The notes: generated from the letters alone by a model not told the origin. DNA of 64,000 nucleotides from Prionace glauca (GCA_037974335.1 CM075760.1:7871432-7935431); one strand, 5' to 3'; numbered from the stretch's first letter, positions 34,096 through 46,223 are shown. Program-made: numbers and translations.

Positions 34096-35170
34096 GTAGG
34101 TCTGGCAGCAAACATGAAGAGAAAACCAGAGTTAAGTTTCAGAATCTAATATAATGTTATTCAAAACAGTAACATCTTCGAGTTATAACAATTTGCACAA
34201 CGTCTAGACAGGGTATTGAATTAAATCCAGGCAACGGATGTCCTGAATTTAAACTGCTGCTATATTCCTGTAGTAAAATTATTCAGGAAAGATCGCTGTT
34301 ATTTGAAAGGCTGGAGGCTTGATCGCACCGTGAGCCACACAGTTTTCCTCTATTCCTGCTTCTACTTATATTTCCAACATAGACACACTGTGTGTCCTTC
34401 TGCAACAAAGAAACATGGTTCAAGCTTTGCTGGTCTCACTGTTATTCAATAAGTTGATGTACAAATAGATCTATGAATATTGATTTCAAATAATGCAAGA
34501 GCTATTAGATTATGCGTTGGTAGATTTCCAAACTATTAGAAACACTGTGCTCACAGTAACTGATAGAAGTTGTTGATGTGATTGCAGATATAGAACTGGA
34601 ACCCACCATCACACCGAGTGAATCCACTGTCAGTTTAAGTGTTGATCAGTGAAAATGCCAATTATTCTCTGTGATATACGGATACCGAATCAATAAGCAA
34701 TAGCCAATCAAAATAGGAACCAGAATCAGTCAATCTTTCTCTCTACTTTCAAACACGTTGTTATTTTCTGTACCATTTGCCAGTGAGGTGAATGAAAAAG
34801 TGAACACAGTTTGTGATTTAAAAATGTGCTCACTCCTTCTGGGAACAAAATCACATTGATACACAGAGCAACACACACACACAGACACAAAGACGGACAG
34901 AGACTTGAGGAGATGCAAACATGCAGAAATCAACCATGTCAACAACTGGTTTCAGTCTTGTTCAATTTCTGGCTGGAGTTTAGCAAGTTATCGCTGATGA
35001 GCATTAATGAAGGAATCTGAAAGTGAAACAGGAACAAACAAACTGAAATATTTGGAAGGATTTGATTGCATTGAACGAAGAATTAATTCTGCAGTCACCT
35101 AAAGGAATGAATGCTGAGCAGAGCAGTGGGTGATGTTCAAATCTTCGTGAGAAAACATCAGTTTCAAATC
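34096..35170. other. No gene recognised
   Basis: About 1.1 kb of AT-rich sequence with a short AC run near 34868. Nothing else supported. Confidence 0.5.
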
Positions 35171-35565
35171 CACTTTCACTGCTATTTTGATTGCAGGTCA
35201 GGAAGTGAAGCTTTATTGCTCTCCTCCAATCCGTGATAATAAATATCAATTATTTCCCGGCAGCAGGCACAAATCTCAGTCTCGCCTTGTGTTCTGTCCT
35301 TTCTCAAATAAAGACTCGCAGCAAATTCAACAGGAAGCCATATTCTCCCATCTGAGGAGCAGGCGAGGTTAAGGACAGTTTAAATGGAGCCGGCCCTTCA
35401 CTGCAGCTCATTGTGTCTCTGACTGGAGATGATTTTTGTTTGCTGCACATTCCAGGATCATCTGATTCGGTGACGATTTCTTCATCGCCCATCCCAACTC
35501 CACTGATTTTAACATGTTTCAGTGTCAATGCAGTGAGATGACAGTATTATCACGTATCCTTGTGT

Positions 35566-35647
35566 GGTAGTGTGGCCGAGCGGTCTAAGGCGCTGGATTT
35601 AAACTCCAGTCTCTCTAGAGGCGTGGGTTCAAATCCCCCAACTTCCA
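35566..35647 (+). tRNA. tRNA-Leu(TAA) on a TAG/AAG-type body
   Basis: 82 nt, type II, with A box TGGCCGAGCGGTCTAAGG, loop TTTAAAC (TAA), long variable arm and B box GGTTCAAATCC. The body is that of Leu(AAG/TAG), as at 47417; only the loop differs (TTTAGGC there). Vertebrate Leu(TAA) normally has a different body, so this is an anticodon switch. Two acceptor mismatches and one T-stem mismatch suggest partial decay. Flanks 35170-35695 match 47030-47563. Confidence 0.75.
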
Positions 35648-35695
35648 GCGAGTAGTATAACGCAGGGGTGTGTGTGGTCTCGTTATTATTTTGAC

Positions 35696-38395
35696 AAAGA
35701 GGGGGTGGCGTAGCTCTGCTGATTAAGGATAGTATCAAGGTGGTAGCAAGGGATGATATTGGAGCCAAGGAGCAGAAAGTGGAATCGTTGTGGGTGGAGA
35801 TTAGGAACAGAAAATGGAGGAAGACGCTAGTGGGTGTCGTCTATAGGCCCCCGAATAATGATCTGGAGGTGGGGCGGGCTGTTAACGCGCAAATAAGTGC
35901 AGCGTGCAGGAATGGGACGGCAGTAGTTATGGGAGATTTCAATCTGCATATTGATTGGTCGACCCATGTTGGACGAGGTGGGCTCGAGGAGGAGTTCTTG
36001 GAATGCTGCCGGGATAATTTCCTTGAACAGTGTGTGTTGGAGCCGACGAGGGAACGAGCTATCTTGGATCTGGTGCTATGTAATGAGGCGGGTAGAGTTA
36101 GGGACCTTGCGGTGAAGGATCCTCTTGGAGAGAGTGATCATTGTATGGTGGAGTTTCTGGTGCAGATGGAGGAGGAGAAAGTGGGTTCCCAGACACGCGT
36201 CCTTTGTTTGAATAGAGGGGAGTATGGTAGGATGAGAGAAGAATTGGCGAATGTGGACTGGGGGAATGCGTTGGAAGGTAGGTCTGCTGAGGAGCAGTGG
36301 AGGATCTTTAAGGAGATCTTTCTTGGTGCTCAGCAGAAATTTATTCCGATGGTTAAAAAGGACAGTAGGAGGAGAGGTAATAAGCCGTGGATAACGAAGG
36401 AGGTGAAGGAAAGTGTTAAATTAAAAGCGGAGGAGTTTAGAGTAGCTAAGAGCAGTGGGCGAGAAGAGGATTGGGAAAGGTTTAAATGTCAACAAAGATT
36501 GACAAAGAAATTGATAAAGGAGGGTAGGAGAAGCTATGAGGCTGGGCTTGCACTTAATATAAAAAAGGATAAGAACATAAGAACATAAGAACATAAGAAA
36601 AGGAAGAGGCTGGCTAGGGTAAACGTTGGTCCTTTAGAGGATGAGAAAGGGGAGCTAGTGGTAGGGTCTTCACGGAGGAGGACGTGAATAATTTGCCGGG
36701 TGCTAGCGATGGAAAGGTGGTAGGAATGGAGGGTCTTAATGACATTACTGTTACTAGAGAGGTGGTGCTCGACAGACTGGAGGGGCTGATTGTGGACAAG
36801 TCCCCAGGACCGGATGGAATGCATCCGAGGGTTCTGAAAGAAATGGCGGAGGTGATAGTGGATGCCTTGGTGGTTATTTTCCAGACGTCGCTGGATTCCG
36901 GGGAAGTGCCGGAAGATTGGAAAACGGCTAATGTTACGCCGTTGTTTAAGAAGGGTGCCAGGCAAAAGGCGGGGAATTATAGGCCGGTTAGTTTAACGTC
37001 TGTGGTAGGTAAAATGTTAGAAACCGTCATTAAGGAGGAAATAGCGAGGCATCTTGAGGGGAATTGCTTGATAGGGCGGACGCAACACGGTTTCATTAAA
37101 GGGAAGTCGTGTCTGACAAATTTACTGGAGTTCTATGAGGATGTGTCCAGGGCAGTGGATGGAGGAGAGCCGGTGGATGTGGTCTTTCTGGATTTTCAGA
37201 AGGCGTTTGACAAGGTACCTCACAAGAGGTTATTGCAGAAGGTCAGGGGACATGGAGTTGGGGGTAGGGTGTTAGCGTGGATAGAGGATTGGTTGTCAAA
37301 TAGGAGGCAGAGAGTGGGGGTCAATGGATGCTATTCGGATTGGCGGTTGGTGACTAGTGGGGTGCCCCAGGGGTCGGTGCTGGGGCCTCAGCTATTTACC
37401 ATTTATATAGATGATCTGGAGGAGGGAACCGAGTGCAGGGTGTCGAAATTTGCTGATGACACCAAGATTGGGGGAAAGGCAAATTGTGCGGCGGGTGTGG
37501 AGAGTCTGCAGAAGGATCTAGATAGGCTGGGCGAATGGGCCAGGAAATGGCAAATGGAATTTAATGTTGGCAAGTGTGAGGTGGTCCACTTTGGTAGGAG
37601 GAATGGTAGGAAGGACTATTACTTACGGGGCGAAAAACTGCAGCAGGCGACGGTGCAGAGGGACCTCGGGGTCCTTGTGCATGAGTCGCAAAAACCCAGC
37701 TTGCAGGTGCAGCAGGTGGTCAGGAAGGCGAATGGGATGCTGGCCTTCATAGCGAAGGGGATTGAATATAAAAGTAGGGAGGTCTTGCTGCAGCTGTATA
37801 GGGCATTGGTGAGGCCGCAGCTGGAGTACTGTGTGCAGTTTTGGGCGCCGCACCTGCGCAAGGATGTTTTGGCCCTGGAGGGAGTGCAGAGGAGGTTTAC
37901 TCGGCTGATACCGGAGTTGAGGGGATTGAGCTATGAGGAGAGGCTGAATAAACTAGGCTTGTACTCGTTAGAGTTTAGAAGAATGAGGGGAGATCTCATT
38001 GAGACGTATAAGATGATGAATGGGATGGATAGGATAGAGGTGGAGAGACTGTTCCCGCTCAAAAAAGACAGTAGGACTAGGGGGCACAGCCTCAAGATAA
38101 AGGGGGGGCGGTTTAGAACGGAGTTGAGGAGGAACTTCTTCACTCAAAGGGTCGTGAATCTCTGGAATTCTCTGCCCGTTGAAGTGGTGGAGGCTGCCTC
38201 GCTAAATATTTTTAAGAAACGGGTTGATGGGTTTTTGATAAGAGAAGGGATTAAGGGTTATGGGGAGAGGGCGGGAAGGTGGAGCTGAGTCACGACAGAT
38301 CAGCCACGATCTTATTGAATGGCGGGGCAGGCTCGAAGGGCCAGATGGCCTACTCCTGCTCCTATTTCTTATGTTCTTATGTTCTTATGTTCTTA
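35696..38395 (+). mobile_element. Longest young CR1-like LINE copy (endonuclease + RT)
   Basis: Starts in the endonuclease domain (GVVYRPPNNDLEVGRAV, AVVMGDFNLHIDW, ESDHCMVEF; 282-residue frame to 36588). An A-rich GAACATAA repeat block at 36570-36598 replaces about 25 bp, and a stretch of about 45 bp near 36667 is missing, so the RT frame restarts at 36684 and runs 534 residues (FADDTK at about 37452) to 38288. The tail TTCTTATG is repeated to 38395. It inserted 48 bp downstream of tRNA-Leu(TAA); the paralogous flank at 47563 is the empty site. Confidence 0.93.
36570..36598 (-). repeat. Inverted LINE-tail microsatellite inside the LINE
   Basis: Three and a half GAACATAA units, the reverse complement of this family's own 3' tail, replace the linker segment present in the copy at 39140-39165. 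Confidence 0.85.
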
Positions 38396-38396
38396 A

Positions 38397-38832
38397 ACAC
38401 CCTTGCAAGAACGGGATATTGCGCTTGACTCATCGATCGACAGTTCTGACGCGCCATTGCAAAAAGGAAATCTCACCGACCTCCTCAAAATGCATACAGG
38501 GGACAACGTTAGAGTCCCTTCCTTCTCCAGCACGTCCCCAGAGTGGAGAAGCTACAGCGTCTTCTTGGGAACCTTCAGCATGCAATTGATGAAGACAAAT
38601 ATCTCGCGAAGGCCATCTCCACACCCCCTTACTTGCCTTCAAAACACAGTTCAACCTCAAACAGACCATTGTTCACAAGAAAACTACCCAGCCTGCAGGA
38701 GAACAGCGACAATGACACCACACACCACCGCCACGACAACCTCTGCAAGACGTGTTGGATCATCGAAATGGATGTCATCATCAAACGTGAGAACAGAATC
38801 CACCAGGTAGACCATATATACACATGTAATAC
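38397..38832 (+). mobile_element. Penelope-like element, upstream part
   Basis: Plus-strand PLE coding relic (CAGCACGTCCCCAGAGTGG, GCGAAGGCCATCTCCACACC, CGTGTTGGATCATCGAAATG, ATCCACCAGGTAG). The first 260 bp match 47575-47825. It is interrupted by the LINE at 38833 and continues at 41012. Confidence 0.75.
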
Positions 38833-41011
38833 ACGCGTTGGAAGGTAGGTCTGCTGAGGAGCAGTGGAGGATCTTTAAGGAGATCTTTCTTGGTGCTCAG
38901 CAGAAATTTATTCCGATGGTTAAAAAGGACAGTAGGAGGAGAGGTAATAAGCCGTGGATAACGAAGGAGGTGAAGGAAAGTGTTAAATTAAAAGCGGAGA
39001 AGTTTAGTGTAGCTAAGAGCAGTGGGCGAGAAGAGGATTGGGAAAGGTTTAAATGTCAACAAAGATTGACAAAGAAATTGATAAAGGAGGGTAGGAGAAG
39101 CTATGAGGCTGGGCTAGCACTTAATATAAAAAAGGATAGCAAGAGTTTTTATAAATATATAAAAAGGAAGAGGCTGGCTAGGATAAACGTTGGTCCTTTA
39201 GAGGATGAGAAAGGGGAGCTAGTGGTAGGGGATAGGGATATGGCTAAGGTCTTGAATAACTTCTTTGTTTCTGTCTTCACGGAGGAAGACGTGAATAATT
39301 TGCCGGGTGTTAGCGATGGAAAGGTGGTAGGAATGGAGGGTCTTAATGACATTACTGTTACTAGAGAGGTGGTGCTCGACAGACTGGAGGGGCTGATTGT
39401 GGACAAGTCCCCAGGACCGGATGGAATGCATCCGAGGGTTCTGAAAGAAATGGCGGAGGTGATAGTGGATGCCTTGGTGGTTATTTTCCAGACGTCGCTG
39501 GATTCCGGGGAAGTGCCGGAAGATTGGAAAACGGCTAATGTTACGCCGTTGTTTAAGAAGGGTGCCAGGCAAAAGGCGGGGAATTATAGGCCGGTTAGTT
39601 TAACGTCTGTGGTAGGTAAAATGTTAGAAACCGTCATTAAGGAGGAAATAGCGAGGCATCTTGAGGGGAATTGCTTGATAGGGCGGACGCAACACGGTTT
39701 CATTAAAGGGAAGTCGTGTCTGACAAATTTACTGGAGTTCTATGAGGATGTGTCTAGGACAGTGGATGGAGGAGAGCCGGTGGATGTGGTCTTTCTGGAT
39801 TTTCAGAAGGCGTTTGACAAGGTACCTCACAAGAGGTTATTGCAGAAGGTCAGGGGACATGGAGTTGGGGGTAGGGTGTTAGCGTGGATAGAGGATTGGT
39901 TGTCAAATAGGAGGCAGAGAGTGGGGGTCAATGGATGCTATTCGGATTGGCGGTTGGTGACTAGTGGGGTGCCCCAGGGGTCGGTGCTGGGGCCTCAGCT
40001 ATTTACCATTTATATAGATGATCTGGAGGAGGGAACCGAGTGCAGGGTGTCGAAATTTGCTGATGACACCAAGATTGGGGGAAAGGCAAATTGTGCGGAG
40101 GGTGTGGAGAGTCTGCAGAAGGATCTAGATAGGCTGGGCGAATGGGCCAGGAAATGGCAAATGGAATTCAATGTTGGCAAGTGTGAGGTGGTCCACTTTG
40201 GTAGGAGGAATGGTAGGAAGGACTATTACTTACGGGGCGAAAAACTGCAGCAGGCGACGGTGCAGAGGGACCTCGGGGTCCTTGTGCATGAGTCGCAAAA
40301 ACCCAGCTTGCAGGTGCAGCAGGTGGTCAGGAAGGCGAATGGGATGCTGGCCTTCATAGCGAAGGGGATTGAATATAAAAGTAGGGAGGTCTTGCTGCAG
40401 CTGTATAGGGCATTGGTGAGGCCGCAGCTGGAGTACTGTGTGCAGTTTTGGGCGCCGCACCTGCGCAAGGATGTTTTGGCCCTGGAGGGAGTGCAGAGGA
40501 GGTTTACTCGGCTGATACCGGAGTTGAGGGGATTGAGCTATGAGGAGAGGCTGAATAAACTAGGCTTGTACTCATTAGAGTTTAGAAGAATGAGGGGAGA
40601 TCTCATTGAGACGTATAAGATGATGAATGGGATGGATAGGATAGAGGTGGAGAGACTGTTCCCGCTCAAAAAAGACAGTAGGACTAGGGGGCACAGCCTC
40701 AAGATAAAGGGGGGGCGGTTTAGAACAGAGTTGAGGAGGAACTTCTTCACTCAAAGGGTCGTGAATCTCTGGAATTCTCTGCCCGTTGAAGTGGTGGAGG
40801 CTGCCTCGCTAAATATTTTTAAGAAACGGGTTGATGGGTTTTTGATAAGAGAAGGGATTAAGGGTTATGGGGAGAGGGCGGGAAGGTGGAGCTGAGTCAC
40901 GACAGATCAGCCATGATCTTATTGAATGGCGGGGCAGGCTCGAAGGGCCAGATGGCCTACTCCTGCTCCTATTTCTTATGTTCTTATGTTCTTATGTTCT
41001 TATGTTCTTAA
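38833..41011 (+). mobile_element. Young CR1-like LINE with 685-aa open frame
   Basis: One uninterrupted frame 38838-40895: linker [78 protein letters not shown] and FTQRVVNLWNSLP. A 3' UTR and four or more TTCTTATG units follow. 5'-truncated just after the endonuclease domain. It inserted into a PLE, whose two halves flank it without a visible target duplication. The best-preserved copy of the family here. Confidence 0.95.
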
Positions 41012-41415
41012 CTGAGCCACCGTGGTCTACCTCATCCATTGCATGAAAGGATATTCCGTATCATGGTATATCGCCCAGACCAGGCAGATGCTCCAACAGA
41101 TGAATGGACACCGCTTCACAGCCGACAAGGCTATTCCATTCCTGTCGGGGAACACTTAAGCAGTGAAGGGCATTCACCCACCGATCTTCGGGTAAGCTTT
41201 CTCCAAGGCGGCCTTCAAGACACACCACAACACAGAATCGCTGAACAGATCTGATAGACAAATTCCAAATACACAGAACGGCTTCAACCGGGATTTTGCG
41301 TTCATGAAACACGACTTGTAACCCCCACCTTTTGGCCTGGGCTTGCAAAATCCTAGTAAGTGTCCAGGCTTGAGACAATTCACACTGCTTTAACCTGTCC
41401 TTATCCCCCTCTCCA
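41012..41415 (+). mobile_element. Penelope-like element, GIY-YIG end
   Basis: Continues 38397-38832. It reads a decayed EN domain with PVGEHLSSEGHSPTDLRVSF and LQGGLQDTPQHRIAEQ, the segment C-terminal to the GIY-YIG motif, then CTTGAGACAATTCACAC of the 3' UTR. It stops abruptly at about 41415, where tRNA-unit flank begins. Confidence 0.8.
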
Positions 41416-41752
41416 CTTAATCTCACAGTTACTGCTTCTGAGTGAAAACTGCCTCTTCTTCACTGGAGGTAGGAAAGTTACTGCTGAATTCAATGAAAGT
41501 GTTTTCTTGTCACTGAGCACAAGATTTGGACCCAGATCTGCGGGGTATTTGTGTCAGTAGAAGGAATAAAGTTTTCCCTATTAACAGTCAGATTTTAACA
41601 TCAGCATTTTATATCATCTGCGCTTTGTAGCCTTTCGCTCTCTCTCTTTTTTGTTCTTTTCATGTGACATTTCCAATTCAGACGTTAAAGAGGATATTGA
41701 TTCCGAGAGAAGTGGAAGTAACACAGGATTGTTGTACAACAATAAATCTACT

Positions 41753-41824
41753 TTCCCTAACCGGGAATCGAACCCAGGCCGCAGCGGTGAGAGCGCCGAA
41801 TCCTAACCACTAGACCACCAGGGA
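41753..41824 (-). tRNA. tRNA-Glu(CTC)
   Basis: 72 nt; acceptor TCCCTGG pairs fully (with G-U) with TTAGGGA, loop CTCTCAC, B box GGTTCGATTCC. The best-preserved gene of the four Glu units. Flanks (41600-42200) match 20950-21580, including CTGGAACAGGAAATGGACAG. Confidence 0.9.
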
Positions 41825-42349
41825 AGCTGATACAATTTTTTTTTAAAGATGAACTTATCCATGAACCAATTGCTATTTATTTTACTTCAGACTGTTTAAT
41901 TCACCAAATACAAGTTTATCCTTCACATTGCTGTGTTTAGATCACACACAAGTGACAGTTTGAGCCAATGAAAGCAGTGATTCCTGTTAGCTGGAACAGG
42001 AAATGGACAGTGAGGTGAAATGGCCCCGCAAGCTGCTCATGTGGCGCTTTCAATTTCCAAATCCCACCAAACCCATCACTGTGGTTCCTGTGAAACTTGG
42101 AAGGTAACACACAGCAGATTTTCAACACGGAGGGTAACGGGAACAAGTCATTTACCAAACTGGGAAGCAGGGAAAGCCAAAGGATGATACACGGCATTGA
42201 GAGGAGATGGAGTTTACAGATAACAGTACAAAGAAACACAGATATCTTATCTTCCTGATCCAGTTACTGATTACAGGAATGTACACAGTGAGAATTATCC
42301 ACTGTCACATTCTCCTTCCAGCCTTGAGCTCGGAGTTAAGTTTTGAAGT

Positions 42350-42800
42350 GTTTGAATTCTTTCTCCAGTAATTCAGGGTTTTGTTGAGACCACATTTGGA
42401 ACAGTCTGTGCAGTTTGGATCCCCGCATTTTGGACAGAATGAAAGCAAAACCTGAGGATGCTGGAATCTGAATCAAAAACAGAAAATGCTGGAAAATCTC
42501 AACAGCTTTAATGGGAAACAATAGGTAGCACTGAAAAACTGAAACATTATTTCTCCTGATCCGGGAATCTGAAACACGGGGGCACAATCTCAGGATAAGG
42601 TGCTGATGATTGAGGGCTGAGATGAGGAGAAATTGCTTCACTCAAAGGCTGGTGAATCTTGGGAAGTCTCTACTCCAGAGGGTTCTGATGCTCCATCATT
42701 GAACACATTTCAGTTTGGGTTAGACAGATTTATGATCATTCCAGGAATGAATGGAAACAAGGATATGGAATTGGAACAAATGCTCAGCCACATGTTCATG
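42350..42800 (+). mobile_element. Decayed CR1-like LINE 3' fragment
   Basis: Traces of MRRNCFTQRLVNL and then a 3' UTR. A sister piece lies at 49320-49545 in the next Glu unit, so it was duplicated with the array. A dispersed retroposon fragment interrupts it at 42435-42560. Confidence 0.55.
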
Positions 42801-43017
42801 TTTCGATTGCACTTTTTTCAAAATTTAGTGGTGTAATGGAACATATAATGTTTTATGTGATGTGTTAGAAATCAATCGTCATTAAATAATGTTGGTAACA
42901 CCAGATAACAGTACAGCCGGGAACAATTGACAGCTATTTTGTATTGGCACCAACGGACCCATTGCCAACAGGCAACTGTTTGCTGTGAATGCTGATGGTG
43001 AGAAAATAGTAAAATTC

Positions 43018-43092
43018 CGTCCCTGTGTGGTTTCAAACCATCAACCTTTACGGTTAACAGCCGAACGCGCTGACCAATTGCACCACAGAGAT
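43018..43092 (-). pseudogene. tRNA-Asn pseudogene
   Basis: 75 nt; an extra base in the anticodon arm (ACCGTAAAGG) and a changed B box (GGTTTGAAACC). Flanks match the Asn units at 17460 and 51545. Confidence 0.8.
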
Positions 43093-43834
43093 AGTCGGTA
43101 TTAAGTAAATTCTAAACTAGTGTGTCAGTGATCACAATTCTATTTCTGAAAACCTGTTCCAGAACTGCAGTATGACGGCACTGTTTACAATTCTATACAA
43201 GTCTCTTTAGTTCCGTTGATCCCGCAGCACTGCTGTAGTGTATTGGTTATTCCCTTTCTCCTATGAACGGGAAGGTAAAATAAATCCACGTCTCTTACCA
43301 CAGAGAGGAATTCAACGGGAGGCAAAGGGAACTGATCAGCATTTTTATTACGGGATTGAAACATTCAGGCACATAAATTCTGTCCGTTTAAGGAAAGTCC
43401 AGTAGATCCGCACTGAGTCTCGATTCCCTCATCTGTCTGATTGGTTTCTCCTGTTTCTTAGTGATGAAAAACGATTTTAAAATATATTCTTCCGTGAAAT
43501 GTGTGCCATTTCCTCTAGTTCACTTACAGTATCACTTGTCTTTTTGAGCACATACTACTATCAGATATTTCAGACGGTGATTAACCATATTAATCTGCAC
43601 CTAGAAACCCATTAAATCTGTTGTAGACTGAATAAGATGCGGATAAATGCTCGGTGTCAAAATCGACTTCCCTGTCTTTTCGTCAAAATAACGTGTTTAT
43701 AATTTCACAGAAAATATTTGAGGGTGATATCCGATCAAAGATAACATGTGTTTAACATCGAAGTTCGGTTCATGTTGAGCAACAAACTGAAATCAAACAG
43801 TTTTCCCTTCCACCACACGAGAAAGCTTAATAAT

Positions 43835-43907
43835 TGTTTCTGCCTGGTTTCGAACCGGGGACTTTCTGTCTGTTAAATGAACGTGATAACCACTACACTA
43901 CAGAAAC
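43835..43907 (-). pseudogene. tRNA-Val(AAC), decayed
   Basis: D and T arms are good (GGTTCGAAACC) and the loop TTAACAG gives AAC, but the anticodon stem TTCAT/ACAGA barely pairs. Confidence 0.7.
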
Positions 43908-44552
43908 AGCTGGCAGTGCACTATAGCGAATCTGCGTATCTGCAGTGTTCAACTAGGCCATGTTGCTGCAGGTTCCGATGGTTAGACTGAGAACCCATGT
44001 CACTGAATTCAGGGAGATAACCGTTATTTCAATCTGATTGTACAACTTATCCCAACCTCAAAACTTTCATCTGGCAAATATCTAAGGGAGCAATGATTTC
44101 TACCCATTCATTAATGCATCATTTTCATCTTTCTTCGAATAATCCCAATCAATTGTCTTCAGTGATAAAAGCAAATTACTGCGGATGGGAAAAGAGGAAA
44201 TGCTCCAAAATCTCCCAATGTCTGACAGCACTTGTAAGGAGTGAAAAGGGCGGACGTTTCGAGTCCAGATGACACTTTATCAAACGGAGTTACTCCGATC
44301 GAGAAGACAGACAGGAACACAGGCTGAATGGCTGTTTGTCGATATAAGCTGCAGAATTGCCAACATTGAGACTGCAATCCCTGCCCAGAAGATGGATGGG
44401 GAATTTCTAACTGAGCTTCAAATCCTGTCATTTTCACCTCCCGTCATTTCTCATCGAAACTTATTTTTGTTCAAAATTATTGGAAATAAAGCAATGGATA
44501 CAGAGATGGTCAATTCATTACAAATCTCTCACATCAGCATCAATGAGGGTCC

Positions 44553-44602
44553 AGTGATCAGGATCGACGCCGTGACGCGGTTTCGATTCCCAGTCACGGA
44601 GT
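44553..44602 (+). pseudogene. tRNA-Glu relic lacking anticodon loop
   Basis: CAGTGATCAGGATCGACGCC then GCGGTTTCGATTCCCAGTCA matches Glu D-arm and T-arm halves with the anticodon region shrunk. Confidence 0.4.
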
Positions 44603-44931
44603 GAATCATTTTTTGTTCAATTCTTCATTTAATGAAAACACGCCCGACAGCGTCTGTGAAGGGAACAACATCTAAATCTTCCAGCTGGATGAACTGGCAT
44701 CGGAGCTGGAGAAGTCAGCGATGTAACACTAACGATAAACTCTGAAGAACATACATGTCAGATACACAACATACATGTCAAATACACACACAGCACACGT
44801 GTCAAATCATGTCACTTTCAAGTTGCGGCTTTTAACTTTCTGCTCTCCACCTCAGACATTTCCACATTCATCAAAAATCCCCCACCTCAAACCCCATCCT
44901 GCTCCTCAATCCACTGATAATGCTATTCGTA

Positions 44932-44947
44932 CCGCAAGGTGGCGATA
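44932..44947 (+). promoter_or_regulatory. CTCF-like motif just before tRNA-Thr
   Basis: CCGCAAGGTGGCGATA matches the CCGCNNGGNGGC core at all fixed positions and ends 7 bp before the tRNA gene. Confidence 0.45.
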
Positions 44948-44953
44948 GCATTT

Positions 44954-45026
44954 GGCTCCGTAGCTCAGTGGTTAGAGCACTGGTCTAGTAAACCAGGGGT
45001 CGCGAGTTCAATTCTCGCTGGAGCCT
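44954..45026 (+). tRNA. tRNA-Thr(AGT)
   Basis: 73 nt with acceptor GGCTCCG/TGGAGCC, A box TAGCTCAGTGGTTAGAGC, loop CTAGTAA and T arm GCGAG-TTCAATT-CTCGC. All stems pair. No strong T run follows. The only Thr gene in the window. Confidence 0.92.
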
Positions 45027-45334
45027 CCACACAAAGTTTAGTTACAATAAACCGTAGGAAAAAGGCAGGTAGAGTGGGAGGTGGAACAGAGTGCTCTTCT
45101 AAGTATAGGGGCAGATCGGGTGCAACTTTGGAAAGTAAACCGATTTTCTTCTTCGTGAAAAAATATAGAATGACCAGAACATATTTGAGGAGCTGAAAAA
45201 TATAAATGTTGATATTAAGAATAGAATAGATGTATTTACACAAGGAATACACATGTAGGTGCAGCAGTTAATTGGAAGGAAATTACATTTTGTTCTTGCT
45301 GGCGGCAGACAGGAGTTTAAAAATAACGAGGTTT

Positions 45335-45885
45335 TTCTCCTGTTACACAGGGTTTTGTTGAAGTCAGGTTGAATATTCTGCACAGATGTGACAGTCACAT
45401 TTAAAAATGTTTATGCTTTGCATTAGAAACGGTAAGGAGAAGGTTCACCAGATTGCTCCCTGGGGTCAGTGAGTTGTCCTATGATGAAATTGTCTGTAGT
45501 TTAGAAGAATATGAGGTGATCTCTTTGAACCTACACAGTTCTGATTCGGTTTGATGGAAGAAGGCTGAGAGATTTTCTTTTTTCTGCTGTTCGGGAATCT
45601 GACCCAATGCGGCACAGATTATCATTTAGGGCTAAGATAAGCAGAAATTGCTTCACTCAAAGGGTGAGAATCTTTGGCATTCTCTGTACCTGACAGTGAT
45701 GTATGTCCCATCATCAAGCACATATAAAGTTGGGATAAACAGGTTTCTGATTTCTTGGAGAATTCAGGGATATGGGGAGTTGCTGGAAAAACTAAGTTAT
45801 ATCCAAAGATCAGCCATGATGATATTGAATGGTGGAAATCTCGATGGGCCGAGTGGTCTGCTCCTCCTCTTATGATTCATGTTAG
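45335..45885 (+). mobile_element. Decayed CR1-like LINE 3' fragment
   Basis: Reads the usual C-terminal coding order with breaks (SYDEIVCSLEEYEVI, ISRNCFTQRVRIF) and ends with AGATCAGCCATGATGATATT and GATGGGCCGAGTGG. Confidence 0.65.
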
Positions 45886-46159
45886 AATAAAAACATTTAA
45901 AAGCGTTTGTCTCGCAAATATCTAAGGGAGCAATGATTTCTACCCATTCATTAATGCATCATTTTCATCTTTCTTCCAAAAATCATCCGCATTTTGTCTC
46001 ATCAGTGCTTTGTATCCTGTCACTCCCTTTTTCCTTTGTTCTTTAAATGTAACATTTCCAATTCAGATACTAAAGAGGAAATCTCCCTGATAGTGACTCC
46101 AACAGAACTGGTGCAGACCGGGAAGTAACACAGGATTGTTGTACAGCAATAAATCTACA

Positions 46160-46223
46160 TTCTCTGACCGGGAATCGAACCCGGGCAGCGGCGGTGAGAG
46201 CACCGAATCCTAACCACCAGGGA
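46160..46223 (-). pseudogene. tRNA-Glu(CTC) pseudogene
   Basis: 64 nt; the T and anticodon arms are intact but about 8 nt of the D arm (CTAGACCA complement) are deleted. Confidence 0.8.
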
